A stretch of DNA of 64,000 nt from NCBI GenBank assembly GCA_964512995.1, contig CAZELM010000020.1, positions 1 through 64,000 of the forward strand. The letters run 5' to 3'. A model generated the notes under the pieces. That model saw only the letters and a list, made by a program, of their open reading frames with translations, did not search any database and was not told the DNA's origin. Positions 33,999 to 43,386 of the stretch are shown here, one piece after another; positions within the stretch are counted from its first letter, which is position 1; each line of letters opens with the position of its first letter. The translations under genes and the position numbers were made by a program. The stretch comes from CAZELM01 sp964512995 (GTDB lineage: Bacteria; CSSED10-310).

Positions 33999-36194
33999 TT
34001 AAACTTCCCACATCCTGGCATCGTAGTCTTCCGTTGGAACACGACATTCGATCCCATACATATCGGGAATCCGGCCCATAAACCGATCCGCACTATATAA
34101 CTCAACATAAATCTCTAACTGCTCATTCCGATGGGCGTTTATGGCATCAAATGGAATGGATAACTCCAACACATCTTTTATCGCTGTTTTCAGACGATAA
34201 TGATCGAGTTGTTCAGATGTTATTTCACCGAACTCACTGAAATACTCCCCATCTGCCGTCCGGCTTAATCTTAGATGAATGGTGTAATCATGAGGTTTTG
34301 CTATCCGAACAACAACACTGATGCCCTGCAAAATAGTCTCACGAAATCCATCTCCTGGATCCAACCGCAGATAAAAATGTTCCAGATCAAATCCAAATTT
34401 CATTGATTCAAAAATAACCAAATCAGATGAATGCATCGCCGAAAAATTTCTGCGGAAAGCAACACTTCCAGCTCCGAACCAATCATAATATCGGCCCAAA
34501 CGACCATCGATCTTGGGTGAAATCAGCATTTTAGGATGCACCAGTTTAAAGCGGCGGGACTTTTCTTGGAGCAGCGACCTCTTCAGCAACTCCGGTAAGG
34601 ATTCACCCGTCAACTGATAAACATTCATGAGGATATGGCGAAAGAGAAAATCAAAATCTGCTTTTTCTGGAGTATAATGATCATCACCATACCACCAGTA
34701 CCAGTCACTCGATTGTGCTTTCCGAAGATACGACCTGCATTTCTGAATCGTTTCTGGGTCCATCATATCGGAGTGTTGTTTCAGCATCAGGGAAGCATCT
34801 TTGACAAGGGACCATGCATTATTTTCTTCAGGATGACCGATCCAGATGCCCAGATTTCCATTTATCCATGAACCTGCTGCGAGTCTTGGGATAATCGGTA
34901 TTTCGGTCTGAACATCATGAATATACTCCGATATCGTTCGTAATCTGATATGGGCATTACCCAGGAGCCGGTGATAAAGTTTTCGCAAGAAGCCGAATCC
35001 TCCATCCATATAGTGTTCCCAGGCATTCTCACCGTCTAAAATGATCGCAACACATGGGGGAAATGGCATCCCATTCAGACGTTCATGGATCGCCATCAGC
35101 CGGCTTTCAAAATCATCGACTGCCAGCTTGGGATCCCATCGCTGGTAGTCGAATCCGATCAGATCAGAAAGCAGGTGATCTCTGAAGATAATATGGATGA
35201 ATCCATTGGGAGTGTTTACCTTCCAAGGCCGATACAATAGATCGGGATGATTGATCTGACCTCGACCATCCCTGACAAAATGTAATCCCAAGGATTGTGC
35301 CAGAAGATTTTCATCGGTAGCCATCCAAAATATATTACATTTTGCAAGGAGTTCTGCCGATGCCTGAGAGACTGCGCCTTCGGACGGCCACACGCCGGAT
35401 GGAGTTCTGTGAAATAGCTGCTGATATTGCCGAATCGCAGCCTCGACTTGCCACTCCGCATCATCGACAAATGAAAATGGAGTCGGCAACTGGATCTTGG
35501 GAATCGCTTCCCGAGCAGACTCCGAATCAATGAGAATCGGTAGGATGGGATGATAATAGGGAGATGTGCTGAGCTCGATTTGATTTTTCTCCTGGAGTGT
35601 TCGGTACAGGTTCGGAAGGCTGCGGATGATCTGAATACTCTGGTCAAGAACCATTTGTTTTTCATTTTCAGTATAGCCTCTCCCCTTCCTAAGCATCTCT
35701 TGCAAAAACGAGTCCTGTGATCGGGTGTCAGGATATATCCATGCGAGTGAACGCCAAACAATGAGGTCTCGAAGTTCCTGATCATCAGAAATGCTCAAAA
35801 CTCTCTCGGGGGTTTCCGAACTCAACATCGGCATCAATTTGGCACACAATTGAGAAAAGCGAGGATAAGGTTCTGTCAGTTTTTTAGCACTTCCATTGAC
35901 TATTTTTTTATAGAGGTACAGCTTTTCTTCTTTTTCGAGCATGTCACAACATTTACGCGAAATCTCCAATTCCCGGTCTAAAGATCCATTTGCATATGAA
36001 TGTAGCTGTTCCCATAGGATCGGTGTGAAATTGAAAGTTACCGCCAGTTTAGGAAATTCTTCTACCAGCTTGATCATTCCGATATAGTCTTTAATGGCAT
36101 GCAAGCGCGTCCATGGCATTAAAAATGATTCCGAATCGATTTGATAGGTTGGTTGATGCATATGCCATAAAAACAACACATTCAATGGATTCAT
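33999..36194 (-). CDS. Glycoside hydrolase family 57 protein
   Basis: 731 residues. The GH57 catalytic barrel is shown by FLWHMHQPTY (about 9-18), TFNFTPILWEQL, STSPYYHPILPIL, VWPSEGAVS with the nucleophile Glu (about 269), WMATDE, and the second catalytic Asp in ILDGENAWEHY. The C-terminal 250 residues form the beta-rich domain common in alpha-amylase or amylopullulanase-like GH57 proteins (DUF1926-like layout). No signal peptide is present, so it probably acts on cytoplasmic glycogen or other alpha-glucans. It is flanked by terminators on both sides and forms a single transcription unit. Substrate not certain. Confidence 0.9.
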   Translation of the reverse strand: MNPLNVLFLWHMHQPTYQIDSESFLMPWTRLHAIKDYIGMIKLVEEFPKLAVTFNFTPILWEQLHSYANGSLDRELEISRKCCDMLEKEEKLYLYKKIVNGSAKKLTEPYPRFSQLCAKLMPMLSSETPERVLSISDDQELRDLIVWRSLAWIYPDTRSQDSFLQEMLRKGRGYTENEKQMVLDQSIQIIRSLPNLYRTLQEKNQIELSTSPYYHPILPILIDSESAREAIPKIQLPTPFSFVDDAEWQVEAAIRQYQQLFHRTPSGVWPSEGAVSQASAELLAKCNIFWMATDENLLAQSLGLHFVRDGRGQINHPDLLYRPWKVNTPNGFIHIIFRDHLLSDLIGFDYQRWDPKLAVDDFESRLMAIHERLNGMPFPPCVAIILDGENAWEHYMDGGFGFLRKLYHRLLGNAHIRLRTISEYIHDVQTEIPIIPRLAAGSWINGNLGIWIGHPEENNAWSLVKDASLMLKQHSDMMDPETIQKCRSYLRKAQSSDWYWWYGDDHYTPEKADFDFLFRHILMNVYQLTGESLPELLKRSLLQEKSRRFKLVHPKMLISPKIDGRLGRYYDWFGAGSVAFRRNFSAMHSSDLVIFESMKFGFDLEHFYLRLDPGDGFRETILQGISVVVRIAKPHDYTIHLRLSRTADGEYFSEFGEITSEQLDHYRLKTAIKDVLELSIPFDAINAHRNEQLEIYVELYSADRFMGRIPDMYGIECRVPTEDYDARMWEV

Positions 36195-36210
36195 ATCGGT
36201 AAAACTCCAT

Positions 36211-36251
36211 AAAAAAAGTGAAGCTCTCCCAGATGAGGAAGCTTCACTTTT
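36211..36251 (-). terminator. Intrinsic terminator after metK
   Basis: A 12-bp perfect stem (AAAAGTGAAGCT at 36214-36225 with its complement at 36240-36251) with a T run on the minus strand. It lies between metK and the GH57 gene and could also work on the plus strand. Confidence 0.88.
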
Positions 36252-36274
36252 ATTCTGCGTCTGCGGTTCCTGTA

Positions 36275-37426
36275 TTACATTTTGAAGAATGATTTTAATT
36301 CATCTACTTTATCGGTTTTTTCCCAGGTAAAGGATGGTTCATTTCTCCCGAAATGACCATAAGCGGCTGTTAATTTATAAATAGGTCTGCGAAGCTGTAA
36401 ATGGTTGATGATTCCAGATGGTGTCAGAGGGAAAATCTCGCGAATCGCCTGAACGATCTTTGTTTTATCCACTTTGCTCGTTCCATATGTACTAATCATG
36501 ATTGAAACAGGATCTGCAACACCGATGGCATACGCTAATTGAATGCCCAATTCTTCTGCTATGCCTGCAGCGACAAGATTTTTTGCCACGTAACGAGCCA
36601 TATAAGATCCGGAACGGTCTACTTTTGTCGGATCTTTTCCGGAGAATGCACCGCCGCCATGCGATCCAACGCCGCCGTAGGTATCGACAATGATCTTACG
36701 TCCAGTCAAACCGGTATCTCCTTGAGGACCACCGATTACAAACCGACCTGTTGCATTGATGTAATACTTTGTGTTTTCATCAAGAAGATGAGCTGGGAAT
36801 ACTTTTTCGATGACATGATGAATGATATCCTCCTGAAGGACTTTTGTTTTCACAGTAGGGCTGTGCTGAGCAGCGATGACAACGGTATCAACGCGTTGTG
36901 GTTTACCAGCGATATATTGCATGGTGACTTGAGACTTCCCATCTGGTCTCAAATAGTCGAGTATCTCCTTTTTCCTTACTTCAGAAAGTCGTCGAGTCAA
37001 TTTGTGTGCATAGGAGATGGCTGCCGGCATTAATTCCGGAGTTTCCTGGCATGCATATCCAAACATCAATCCCTGATCTCCGGCTCCACCGGTATCAACA
37101 CCTTGGGCAATATCCGGAGATTGCTCATCCAGAGCGCTAACCACGGCACAGGTTTGACTGTCAAAGCCATATTTCGCCCGATTGTAACCGATATCTTCGA
37201 TTGTTTGTCTTACAATCTTGGGTACATCCACATAGGATGTTGTCGTGATTTCGCCAGCGACAAAGGCTAGTCCGGTTGTGACCAATGTTTCGCATGCCAC
37301 CCGTCCCATTGGATCTTTATCGAGAATGGCATCTAGTATCGCATCGGAGATCTGATCTGCTATTTTATCCGGATGACCTTCAGTAACAGATTCAGAAGTA
37401 AATAAAAAATCCATATTTCCATTCAT
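36275..37426 (-). CDS. metK: S-adenosylmethionine synthetase
   Basis: 383 residues from the ATG at 37426 (MNGNMDFLFTSESVTEGHPDK), which has AAGGAG 8 bases upstream; longer starts have none. It makes SAM from methionine and ATP. Motifs: GHPDKIADQISDAILD, the ATP-binding GAGDQGLMFGYA, the Gly-rich GGGAFSGKDPTKVDRS and DTGLTGRKIIVDTYGG. With ahcY it supports the methyl cycle. It has its own promoter and terminator. Confidence 0.97.
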   Translation of the reverse strand: MNGNMDFLFTSESVTEGHPDKIADQISDAILDAILDKDPMGRVACETLVTTGLAFVAGEITTTSYVDVPKIVRQTIEDIGYNRAKYGFDSQTCAVVSALDEQSPDIAQGVDTGGAGDQGLMFGYACQETPELMPAAISYAHKLTRRLSEVRKKEILDYLRPDGKSQVTMQYIAGKPQRVDTVVIAAQHSPTVKTKVLQEDIIHHVIEKVFPAHLLDENTKYYINATGRFVIGGPQGDTGLTGRKIIVDTYGGVGSHGGGAFSGKDPTKVDRSGSYMARYVAKNLVAAGIAEELGIQLAYAIGVADPVSIMISTYGTSKVDKTKIVQAIREIFPLTPSGIINHLQLRRPIYKLTAAYGHFGRNEPSFTWEKTDKVDELKSFFKM

Positions 37427-37489
37427 AGGTATCACTCCTTTATGTATATTTCTGATGTTAGAGCTGGACAGCTTCAGCACAAAAGGGCA

Positions 37490-37518
37490 AATTTACACAA
37501 TACAGATATATCTGTCAA
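37490..37518 (-). promoter_or_regulatory. metK promoter with overlapping palindrome
   Basis: On the minus strand TTGACA (37513-37518), a 17-base spacer, TAAATT (37490-37495). A perfect 14-bp palindrome ACAGATATATCTGT (37502-37515) covers the end of the -35 box and the spacer, suggesting a repressor site. Confidence 0.65.
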
Positions 37519-37535
37519 TCATCAGCCAGCCAACA

Positions 37536-38117
37536 TCAATCCTCCATTATTCGTATAATGCCATACTTTCCATCTCTTCGGCGATAAAGTAAGCTCAGGT
37601 TATCATCAGAGTCAGTATCATGGTAAACTAGGTATTCTTCATCGGCCGCCTTGAAAAGCAACAAAGCTTCTTCCATGTTCATTTTTTTGACATAGGTAAT
37701 ATCGTCTTCCACGATATTATCCCCAATCTCATTTCGGATAATGGAAAAGGCATCGATTGTTTCATCTTCATCCGTATTCACTTCAGTGATTGGTATCCCT
37801 TTTGATTCCATTTCCTCAGTGCGCAGTTGGCGTTTTTGGACTCTGCGGTCTTTGCGACGTCTCAGTTGCTTTTCTATTTTGTCGAAAACACGATCAATGG
37901 ATAGGTACATATCATCAGATACTTCCGCGCCGGAGACGACACCTCTCTTCCCTTTAATGCGGACTTCTGCCTGATGTCGATATTTCTCTACACTCAGTGT
38001 TACATGGGCATCCACAATCAGATCCATGTATCGTTTCAGTTTTTCTACTTTCGTTGTCGCGTATTCTCTCAATGTATCTGTGAGTTCCATATGGCGAGCC
38101 GTAAACTGTACTTGCAT
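37536..38117 (-). CDS. hpf: Ribosome hibernation promoting factor, long form
   Basis: 193 residues from the ATG at 38117, nine bases after an AAGGGGGA site. N-terminal domain (1-100): MQVQFTARHMELTDTLREYATTKVEKLKRYM, then the basic RRRKDRRVQKRQ segment. The C-terminal domain (about 135-193), VKKMNMEEALLLFKAADEEYLVYHD, is the dimerisation domain of long HPF, which pairs ribosomes as 100S particles. It follows rpoN, as in many Gram-negative genomes. Confidence 0.95.
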   Translation of the reverse strand: MQVQFTARHMELTDTLREYATTKVEKLKRYMDLIVDAHVTLSVEKYRHQAEVRIKGKRGVVSGAEVSDDMYLSIDRVFDKIEKQLRRRKDRRVQKRQLRTEEMESKGIPITEVNTDEDETIDAFSIIRNEIGDNIVEDDITYVKKMNMEEALLLFKAADEEYLVYHDTDSDDNLSLLYRRRDGKYGIIRIMED

Positions 38118-38162
38118 CAAATCCCCCTTTCCAAGGTGTTCATGTTATGCTGGCAGGAGTCT

Positions 38163-39605
38163 TTATAAACTCCGGCGGCGATTCGATGGTGGAACTTTGA
38201 GTTCCTCACGATATTTTGCGATCGTTCTTCGTGCGATATTAATACCCTGTTCTTTGATCCGCTGCATAATCTGACGATCGGACAGCGGTGATCGTGGATT
38301 TTCATTCAGGATGAGATTCTTTATCATTTCTTTGACTCGGATCGAAGAGATATCTTCACCGTTGAGTGAACTCAATCCACTATGGAAAAAAAACTTTATC
38401 TCAAAGATGCCCTGTGGAGTATGAATGTATTTATTTGTCGACACCCGACTCACGGTTGATTCGTGCATTCCGATATCCTCTGCAACATCTCTCAGAACAA
38501 GAGGTTTCAATTCCGGAATCCCTTTATCGAAAAATGAACGCTGAAACTTCAATATGCTTTCCGCAACTCTGTAAATTGTTCGCTGTCTCTGTTCTACACT
38601 TTTTATGAGCCACAAAGCATTTCTAAATTTCTGCTCCACATACTGTTTTGTTTTCTGGTCGGTTGTTTCGCTTTTATAATGCTGATATAGCTTGTTGATC
38701 TTCAGTTTTGGCAATCCCTGATCATTTAAAACAATCCGATAATCATCATCTACCTTGTAAATATAGACATCGGGCTGAATATATTGTGGGGAGCTTCCGC
38801 CGAAAGCACGCCCCGGTTTGGGTTCCAACGTCCTGATGAAATCAGCTTCAGATTGGATCTCTTCGACGGAGACCTGAATCGCTTTGGCGATTTCCTTGTA
38901 TGCGTTCCGTTCGATTTTAGGCAGATGGTCGCGAATAATGATCTCCGCCAATGGATGCTCCTCAAATTCCGCATTTCGAACCTGAAGAATCAAACATTCC
39001 TCCAGAGTCCGAGCAGCAACGCCAACAGGATCAAATTCCTGAATCATTCCGAGAACATGCTCTACTTCATCAGTTGTCGAATCGGATTTTTGAGCGATTT
39101 CATCGATCGAAGTTTTCAAATATCCATCATCATCGATGTTACCGATGATCAGTATCCCGATTTGTTGCTCATTTTTGCTCATTCGACTCAGGCTTAACTG
39201 CCAGAGAAGGTGCTCTGAAAGGGTTTCCGAACGATGAACGATGTTTTCATACGCGAACGGTGTTTTTTCTTCATTCTGGAAATGACCATAATCGACTCCA
39301 TTATCGAAGTAGCTATCCCAATCCATTTCTCCCAAGGATTTCTTTTCTTCTCGTGACAGGCCGTCGATCGATTCTGGTTGATTGGTTTCCATTGAACCAT
39401 GAATCGTACTCTCATTGCCTGCAGTCACAGGATCGGTTGAAACCGCTTCCAGATCGAACGCAGGATTTTCTTGTAATTCTGTATTCACGGCTTCTATCAA
39501 TTCCATTCGATTGAGTTGCAACAGACGAATAGCGAGCTGCAAATTGGGAGTCATTACCAGTTTTGTGGCAAGTTTAAGCTGTAATCGTTGTTCCATTCCT
39601 ATCAT
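38163..39605 (-). CDS. rpoN: RNA polymerase sigma-54 factor RpoN
   Basis: 480 residues. The Gln/Leu-rich region I (QRLQLKLATKLVMTPNLQLAIRLLQLNRMELIE) contacts the activator, an acidic region II follows (about 50-110), and the C-terminal RpoN box reads ARRTIAKYREELKVP (about 457-471). The HTH that reads the -12 element is near residue 365 (DIGMHESTVSRVSTNKYI). The only sigma-54 activator in this window is the regulator at 14672-16033. It starts 11 bases after lptB. Confidence 0.97.
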   Translation of the reverse strand: MIGMEQRLQLKLATKLVMTPNLQLAIRLLQLNRMELIEAVNTELQENPAFDLEAVSTDPVTAGNESTIHGSMETNQPESIDGLSREEKKSLGEMDWDSYFDNGVDYGHFQNEEKTPFAYENIVHRSETLSEHLLWQLSLSRMSKNEQQIGILIIGNIDDDGYLKTSIDEIAQKSDSTTDEVEHVLGMIQEFDPVGVAARTLEECLILQVRNAEFEEHPLAEIIIRDHLPKIERNAYKEIAKAIQVSVEEIQSEADFIRTLEPKPGRAFGGSSPQYIQPDVYIYKVDDDYRIVLNDQGLPKLKINKLYQHYKSETTDQKTKQYVEQKFRNALWLIKSVEQRQRTIYRVAESILKFQRSFFDKGIPELKPLVLRDVAEDIGMHESTVSRVSTNKYIHTPQGIFEIKFFFHSGLSSLNGEDISSIRVKEMIKNLILNENPRSPLSDRQIMQRIKEQGINIARRTIAKYREELKVPPSNRRRSL

Positions 39606-39616
39606 AGCATACCTGC

Positions 39617-40405
39617 TTAATTATAATGGAGTTGCTTCATATCAGAATCCTCGGTTGTCACGCCGGAACGGTCTGACTTTTTTATAAGCTGAAACCGTTC
39701 TCCCAAATACGATCTTCGGACTTCCGGAGAAGCTGCTATTTCATCTGGTGTTCCATTGGCAAAAATTTTACCCTCGTTGATGATATATGCACGATCTGTT
39801 ATTTCGAGTATGTCCCGCACGTTATGATCTGTCATCAATACACCGATGCCGCGGTCCTTCAGATGTGAGACAATGAATTTGATATCTTCAACGGCTAAAG
39901 GATCGATACCTGCAAATGGTTCATCCAGCAGAATGAAAGATGGGGAACAGACGAGTGTCCGTGCGATTTCCACTCGACGTCGTTCACCACCGGACAATAG
40001 ATACGCTTTCTGATGAGAAACCTTTATTATACCAAGCTCATCCATAATAGTAGTGAGTTTCTCTGAAAATTCATTGGAAGATATATTCAATGTTTCCAAA
40101 ATCGCCTTGATATTTTCCTCAACGGTTAATTTCCGAAAAATGGATGGTTCTTGAGTCAGATAGCCGATACCTCTTCGGGCTCGCTGATACATCGGAAGAT
40201 GACCTATATTCTCCTGATTTAATAATACCTGTCCACTATCTGGTCGTGTCAATCCAATGATCATATAAAAGGATGTCGTCTTCCCTGCTCCATTCGGTCC
40301 CAATAAGCCAACGACCTCACCTTGCCGCACCGTTAAAGAAACATCTGCGACCACGGGATGACCTCGATATGTTTTTACCAGATTTCTCAGTTCCAGTTCG
40401 TTCAT
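39617..40405 (-). CDS. lptB: LPS export ABC transporter ATPase LptB
   Basis: 262 residues. Walker A GPNGAGKTT (about 35-43), LSGGERRRVEIAR signature, Walker B FILLDEPFAGID and the LptB-like end IAASPEVRRSYLGERF. It powers LPS extraction from the inner membrane together with LptF/G, which are not in the window. Its ATG overlaps the stop of the lptC/A-type gene by four bases, showing coupling. Confidence 0.96.
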   Translation of the reverse strand: MNELELRNLVKTYRGHPVVADVSLTVRQGEVVGLLGPNGAGKTTSFYMIIGLTRPDSGQVLLNQENIGHLPMYQRARRGIGYLTQEPSIFRKLTVEENIKAILETLNISSNEFSEKLTTIMDELGIIKVSHQKAYLLSGGERRRVEIARTLVCSPSFILLDEPFAGIDPLAVEDIKFIVSHLKDRGIGVLMTDHNVRDILEITDRAYIINEGKIFANGTPDEIAASPEVRRSYLGERFQLIKKSDRSGVTTEDSDMKQLHYN

Positions 40406-42525
40406 TTTTTCTTCTCTGAAAACTCGGATGGCATTACAACAGATGAGCCTTTCTCTATCACGAATCGATTTTCTCTAGTAAAAAACTTGATCTCATCACC
40501 GAGTGAGCCCTGCATTCCTTTCTTGACCATGCATTGTTCCGTATCAGAACCCTTAAGAATAATTATAGAATCTTGTGGAGCATAGGTCAATGAAGCTCCT
40601 GACGCATCGAACAATTCATGGAGTATTCGGACATTCCCATTTGCAAATACATTCCGGACAGTTCCATTTTGAGAGGTCAATTCAACGCGCATAGTATCAC
40701 TCACTATCCGCCACACACCCCAATTGACTGATACGTCCTTTATAAAATCGAATTCAGATAATAATTCATTATATTTTCCTGATTCGGATTTCACGTGAAT
40801 AATCTGAACGGTTGATTCAGTTTTCTGGATCGAACTATCGGTTTGAAAAGTTATCGCATCTGATTGTTCAGGCACCGTCAGTGTCATTTCCAGGTGTTCC
40901 TTCATCTCCAAAATCTGAGTATTACGGGAATATGTAAACCGGCCTGACTTTATATGATTTTTTTCTTGCCAAAATGATGGATTTTCCCAAATTTCCGCGA
41001 TCCCTGAAGCATCTTCGTAAGAAAATTTACCTCCTGTCACAACTTTGTCTTGTTGTGAAAAACTTACATTTCCATTGGCATGAATCATCTTCAATGATTC
41101 CATATTGCTGGTAAAATCCAATCTCAGCGAATCGGCTCCAAAGATAAAATCCGATTGTCTTCCTCTCACATTTTCATTCAGACTGACGACGCTGGACAAT
41201 TGATCAATTTCGACATGATTGCACTGTACAAATAGTGGATCTTTGTTATTGAAATTGGCGAAAAATATGGGAGTCTTTTGTACTGGTTTTTTTTCTGATA
41301 CGGATGCCGGTGGCTGAAACTGAATATTCACATTGCCATCAGCGACACAATACCGTCGATCTGAAAAAAGATAGATCACATCAGCCGTTACAGAATTAGA
41401 TTCTCGATATTGTATCTGAGCGCTCTCAGATAATATAAACTCCTGATCTAATGGGTTATAGACAACTGAATGAGCCATTGCAAGCATCTCACCCTGCTGG
41501 AATGAAACATTACCAAATGCTGAGCCACCCAATAGTTCCCGAGTATTATAATCGAGCTGAAAACGAACCTCATCCGCATGGATGGTTAAATTTAAACGCT
41601 GCGCTCTGACATTTTTTTGGATTAAAATTTCACCGGCATTCAAATCAATACGGATGATCTCGGCAATGACATGGATGGGTGGTCTGGAATCATTCTCAGA
41701 TTCATTCGGTTGAATAAAAATATCCACACCATTGGATATCATTATCTGCTGAACGATCCCGAATGAAACCTGGATAAGGCCTCCCTTCATTCGACTGGTT
41801 CCGCTGACAATAGTTGGATTGCCCGAGTATTCGAGACGCGAGTCTGAATGATTATAAAAAATTGAGGAAGCCGTAATTTCTACATTGGAATCCACATTAA
41901 TCGGAGCATGATTAAACGCTTCAGATTTAATTTTCGATCTGATATTCCCATCAAATCGAATGGAGCTATCATCGGTATTCAAATAAATAATATCTCCAGT
42001 TGTATGATACGGACCATAAGCAATCGATACATTTTCCTTGCCTATCAAAGTCCTGTCGCTTGATCGATATGTTAAAATCTGACAATTCATCTCGACCGCT
42101 GGTTTTCCTTCTTCCTCAATCCGGCCTGTAACATTACCTTTTATTTCAAAAACTCGATTTACCTGATCCCAGTAACCGGTGTCGGCAGCAATATAATAAC
42201 GGCGATTATCTTTTCCATAAAAAACGACTTGATTAATTTGTGTTAAAGTATGGATTTTTTCTGATGTATTAATTTGAGCTTCTGCAGCATTAATTTCGAG
42301 TTCTGGTTTGCCTTTATCAGTAATCAAACGAGTAAATGGTTTGATCACAATTTCTGCCCGTTGTTCATTATTGGGAGTGACACGCGGGGATTCTTCCGAT
42401 ATACCCGATGGCTGACTGGGGAAAATCCAATCCGTGACAAATGACACGGAATATGTACCGATCAAGAGAATAATGATACCAAACGAAAGGACCAGTGTGG
42501 TCCAAATGCTTTTCTTTGAAATCAT
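40402..42525 (-). CDS. LptC-LptA-type fusion: membrane-anchored long OstA-repeat protein
   Basis: 707 residues. A single N-terminal transmembrane helix (about 8-30) is followed by an LptC-like domain (about 60-200; AEAQINTSEKIHTLTQINQVVFYGKDNRRYYIAADTGYW) and about 480 residues of further OstA-type beta repeats, recognisable by repeated ITASSIFYNHSDSRLEYSGNPTI, VYNPLDQEFILSESAQI, HANGNVSF and FANGNVRI elements. LptC and LptA are normally separate proteins of about 190 and 185 residues. No separate lptA lies here, so this protein may form much of the periplasmic LPS bridge by itself. It is coupled by ATGA overlaps to the HIT gene before it and lptB after it. Confidence 0.82.
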   Translation of the reverse strand: MISKKSIWTTLVLSFGIIILLIGTYSVSFVTDWIFPSQPSGISEESPRVTPNNEQRAEIVIKPFTRLITDKGKPELEINAAEAQINTSEKIHTLTQINQVVFYGKDNRRYYIAADTGYWDQVNRVFEIKGNVTGRIEEEGKPAVEMNCQILTYRSSDRTLIGKENVSIAYGPYHTTGDIIYLNTDDSSIRFDGNIRSKIKSEAFNHAPINVDSNVEITASSIFYNHSDSRLEYSGNPTIVSGTSRMKGGLIQVSFGIVQQIMISNGVDIFIQPNESENDSRPPIHVIAEIIRIDLNAGEILIQKNVRAQRLNLTIHADEVRFQLDYNTRELLGGSAFGNVSFQQGEMLAMAHSVVYNPLDQEFILSESAQIQYRESNSVTADVIYLFSDRRYCVADGNVNIQFQPPASVSEKKPVQKTPIFFANFNNKDPLFVQCNHVEIDQLSSVVSLNENVRGRQSDFIFGADSLRLDFTSNMESLKMIHANGNVSFSQQDKVVTGGKFSYEDASGIAEIWENPSFWQEKNHIKSGRFTYSRNTQILEMKEHLEMTLTVPEQSDAITFQTDSSIQKTESTVQIIHVKSESGKYNELLSEFDFIKDVSVNWGVWRIVSDTMRVELTSQNGTVRNVFANGNVRILHELFDASGASLTYAPQDSIIILKGSDTEQCMVKKGMQGSLGDEIKFFTRENRFVIEKGSSVVMPSEFSEKKK

Positions 42526-43028
42526 TCAGAAGGAGCATCCTTCACATTCTGAAATGGAATAATCAATCGATCATAGGTGTTCGACAACAATTCGGGGATC
42601 ACACGCAACTCCCCACAGGTTGTAATAAAATTTGTATCTCCACTCCATCTCGGCATCATATGAATATGCAGATGGCTATCCAATCCAGCACCGCCTGCTG
42701 AACCCAGGTTGACACCGATGTTAAATCCATCCGGATCATACACTTCTCTTAAAATTTTCTCTGAAATACGAATCCAGTGGCTTAACTCAGAGAGGACATC
42801 GATTTCCAATGGAATGAAACTGGGAACATGCTGAATGGGAACGATCATGATATGTCCATTATTATAGGGGTATCGATTCAAAACAACACCGACTAAATGT
42901 GTTTTTACTAAAACAAGATTCTCTTTGTTTTCGGATTGGCTGAGCGCTTTACATAAAAAGCAATCTGACAATTTGGCTCCCTCCAGGTATTTCATACGCC
43001 ATGGCGCTAATAAAACATGTCGTGTCAT
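42522..43028 (-). CDS. HIT-family nucleotide hydrolase/transferase
   Basis: 168 residues. The histidine triad is His119-Leu-His121-Ile-His123 (SHLHIHMMPRW). It starts with MTRHVLLAPWRMKYLEG and has Cys23-x-x-Cys26, features of the Ap4A-phosphorylase-like HIT branch. The ligand is probably a dinucleoside polyphosphate or a nucleoside phosphoramidate. Its stop overlaps the start of the LptC/LptA gene, so it is the first gene of HIT-lptCA-lptB-rpoN-hpf. Confidence 0.92.
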   Translation of the reverse strand: MTRHVLLAPWRMKYLEGAKLSDCFLCKALSQSENKENLVLVKTHLVGVVLNRYPYNNGHIMIVPIQHVPSFIPLEIDVLSELSHWIRISEKILREVYDPDGFNIGVNLGSAGGAGLDSHLHIHMMPRWSGDTNFITTCGELRVIPELLSNTYDRLIIPFQNVKDAPSE

Positions 43029-43316
43029 CTTTCACTCTCACTTCCAGAAATAACCATATCATAAGTTTATGTAATTATTAATACCGAGACATGAACAATA
43101 TCGGTTCTGGATAAAACGTTAATCCCAATAATCGGTGAGGAATATAAAATTCTGCATGATCAGATAGAATACGAACATCAAAACAGGCAGCAATCATTGA
43201 GTGATGAAATGGGAAACACGGATTCATTCCAGCCGCACGACGGATAGTCAAACAAAACTAACAATTAATGTGGAGCTGAAAGGTCAACATAATCCAAAAA
43301 CTCAGCTAAACAACGA
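43029..43316. other. Intergenic region upstream of the lpt operon
   Basis: 288 bases (about 358 up to the rpsA stop). It should hold the promoter of the HIT-lpt-rpoN-hpf operon, but no good -35/-10 pair was found. No ORF or RNA gene is supported. Confidence 0.5.
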
Positions 43317-43346
43317 AAGAGGCTGTTTCAGTCGGAACAGCCTCTT
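43317..43346 (-). terminator. Terminator-like hairpin after rpsA
   Basis: AAGAGGCTGTT (43317-43327) pairs perfectly with AACAGCCTCTT (43336-43346), an 11-bp stem with an 8-base loop. The following T run on the minus strand is short (TTTCGTT). Confidence 0.7.
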
Positions 43347-43386
43347 CTATAATTGATAATCAGATAGTAGGGTATCTGGTTAGATA

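Noticed and set aside
37427..37535. SAM riboswitch upstream of metK
   Set aside because: The predicted leader is only about 60 nt, too short for SAM-I, and shows no matching core; a palindromic operator explains the site better.
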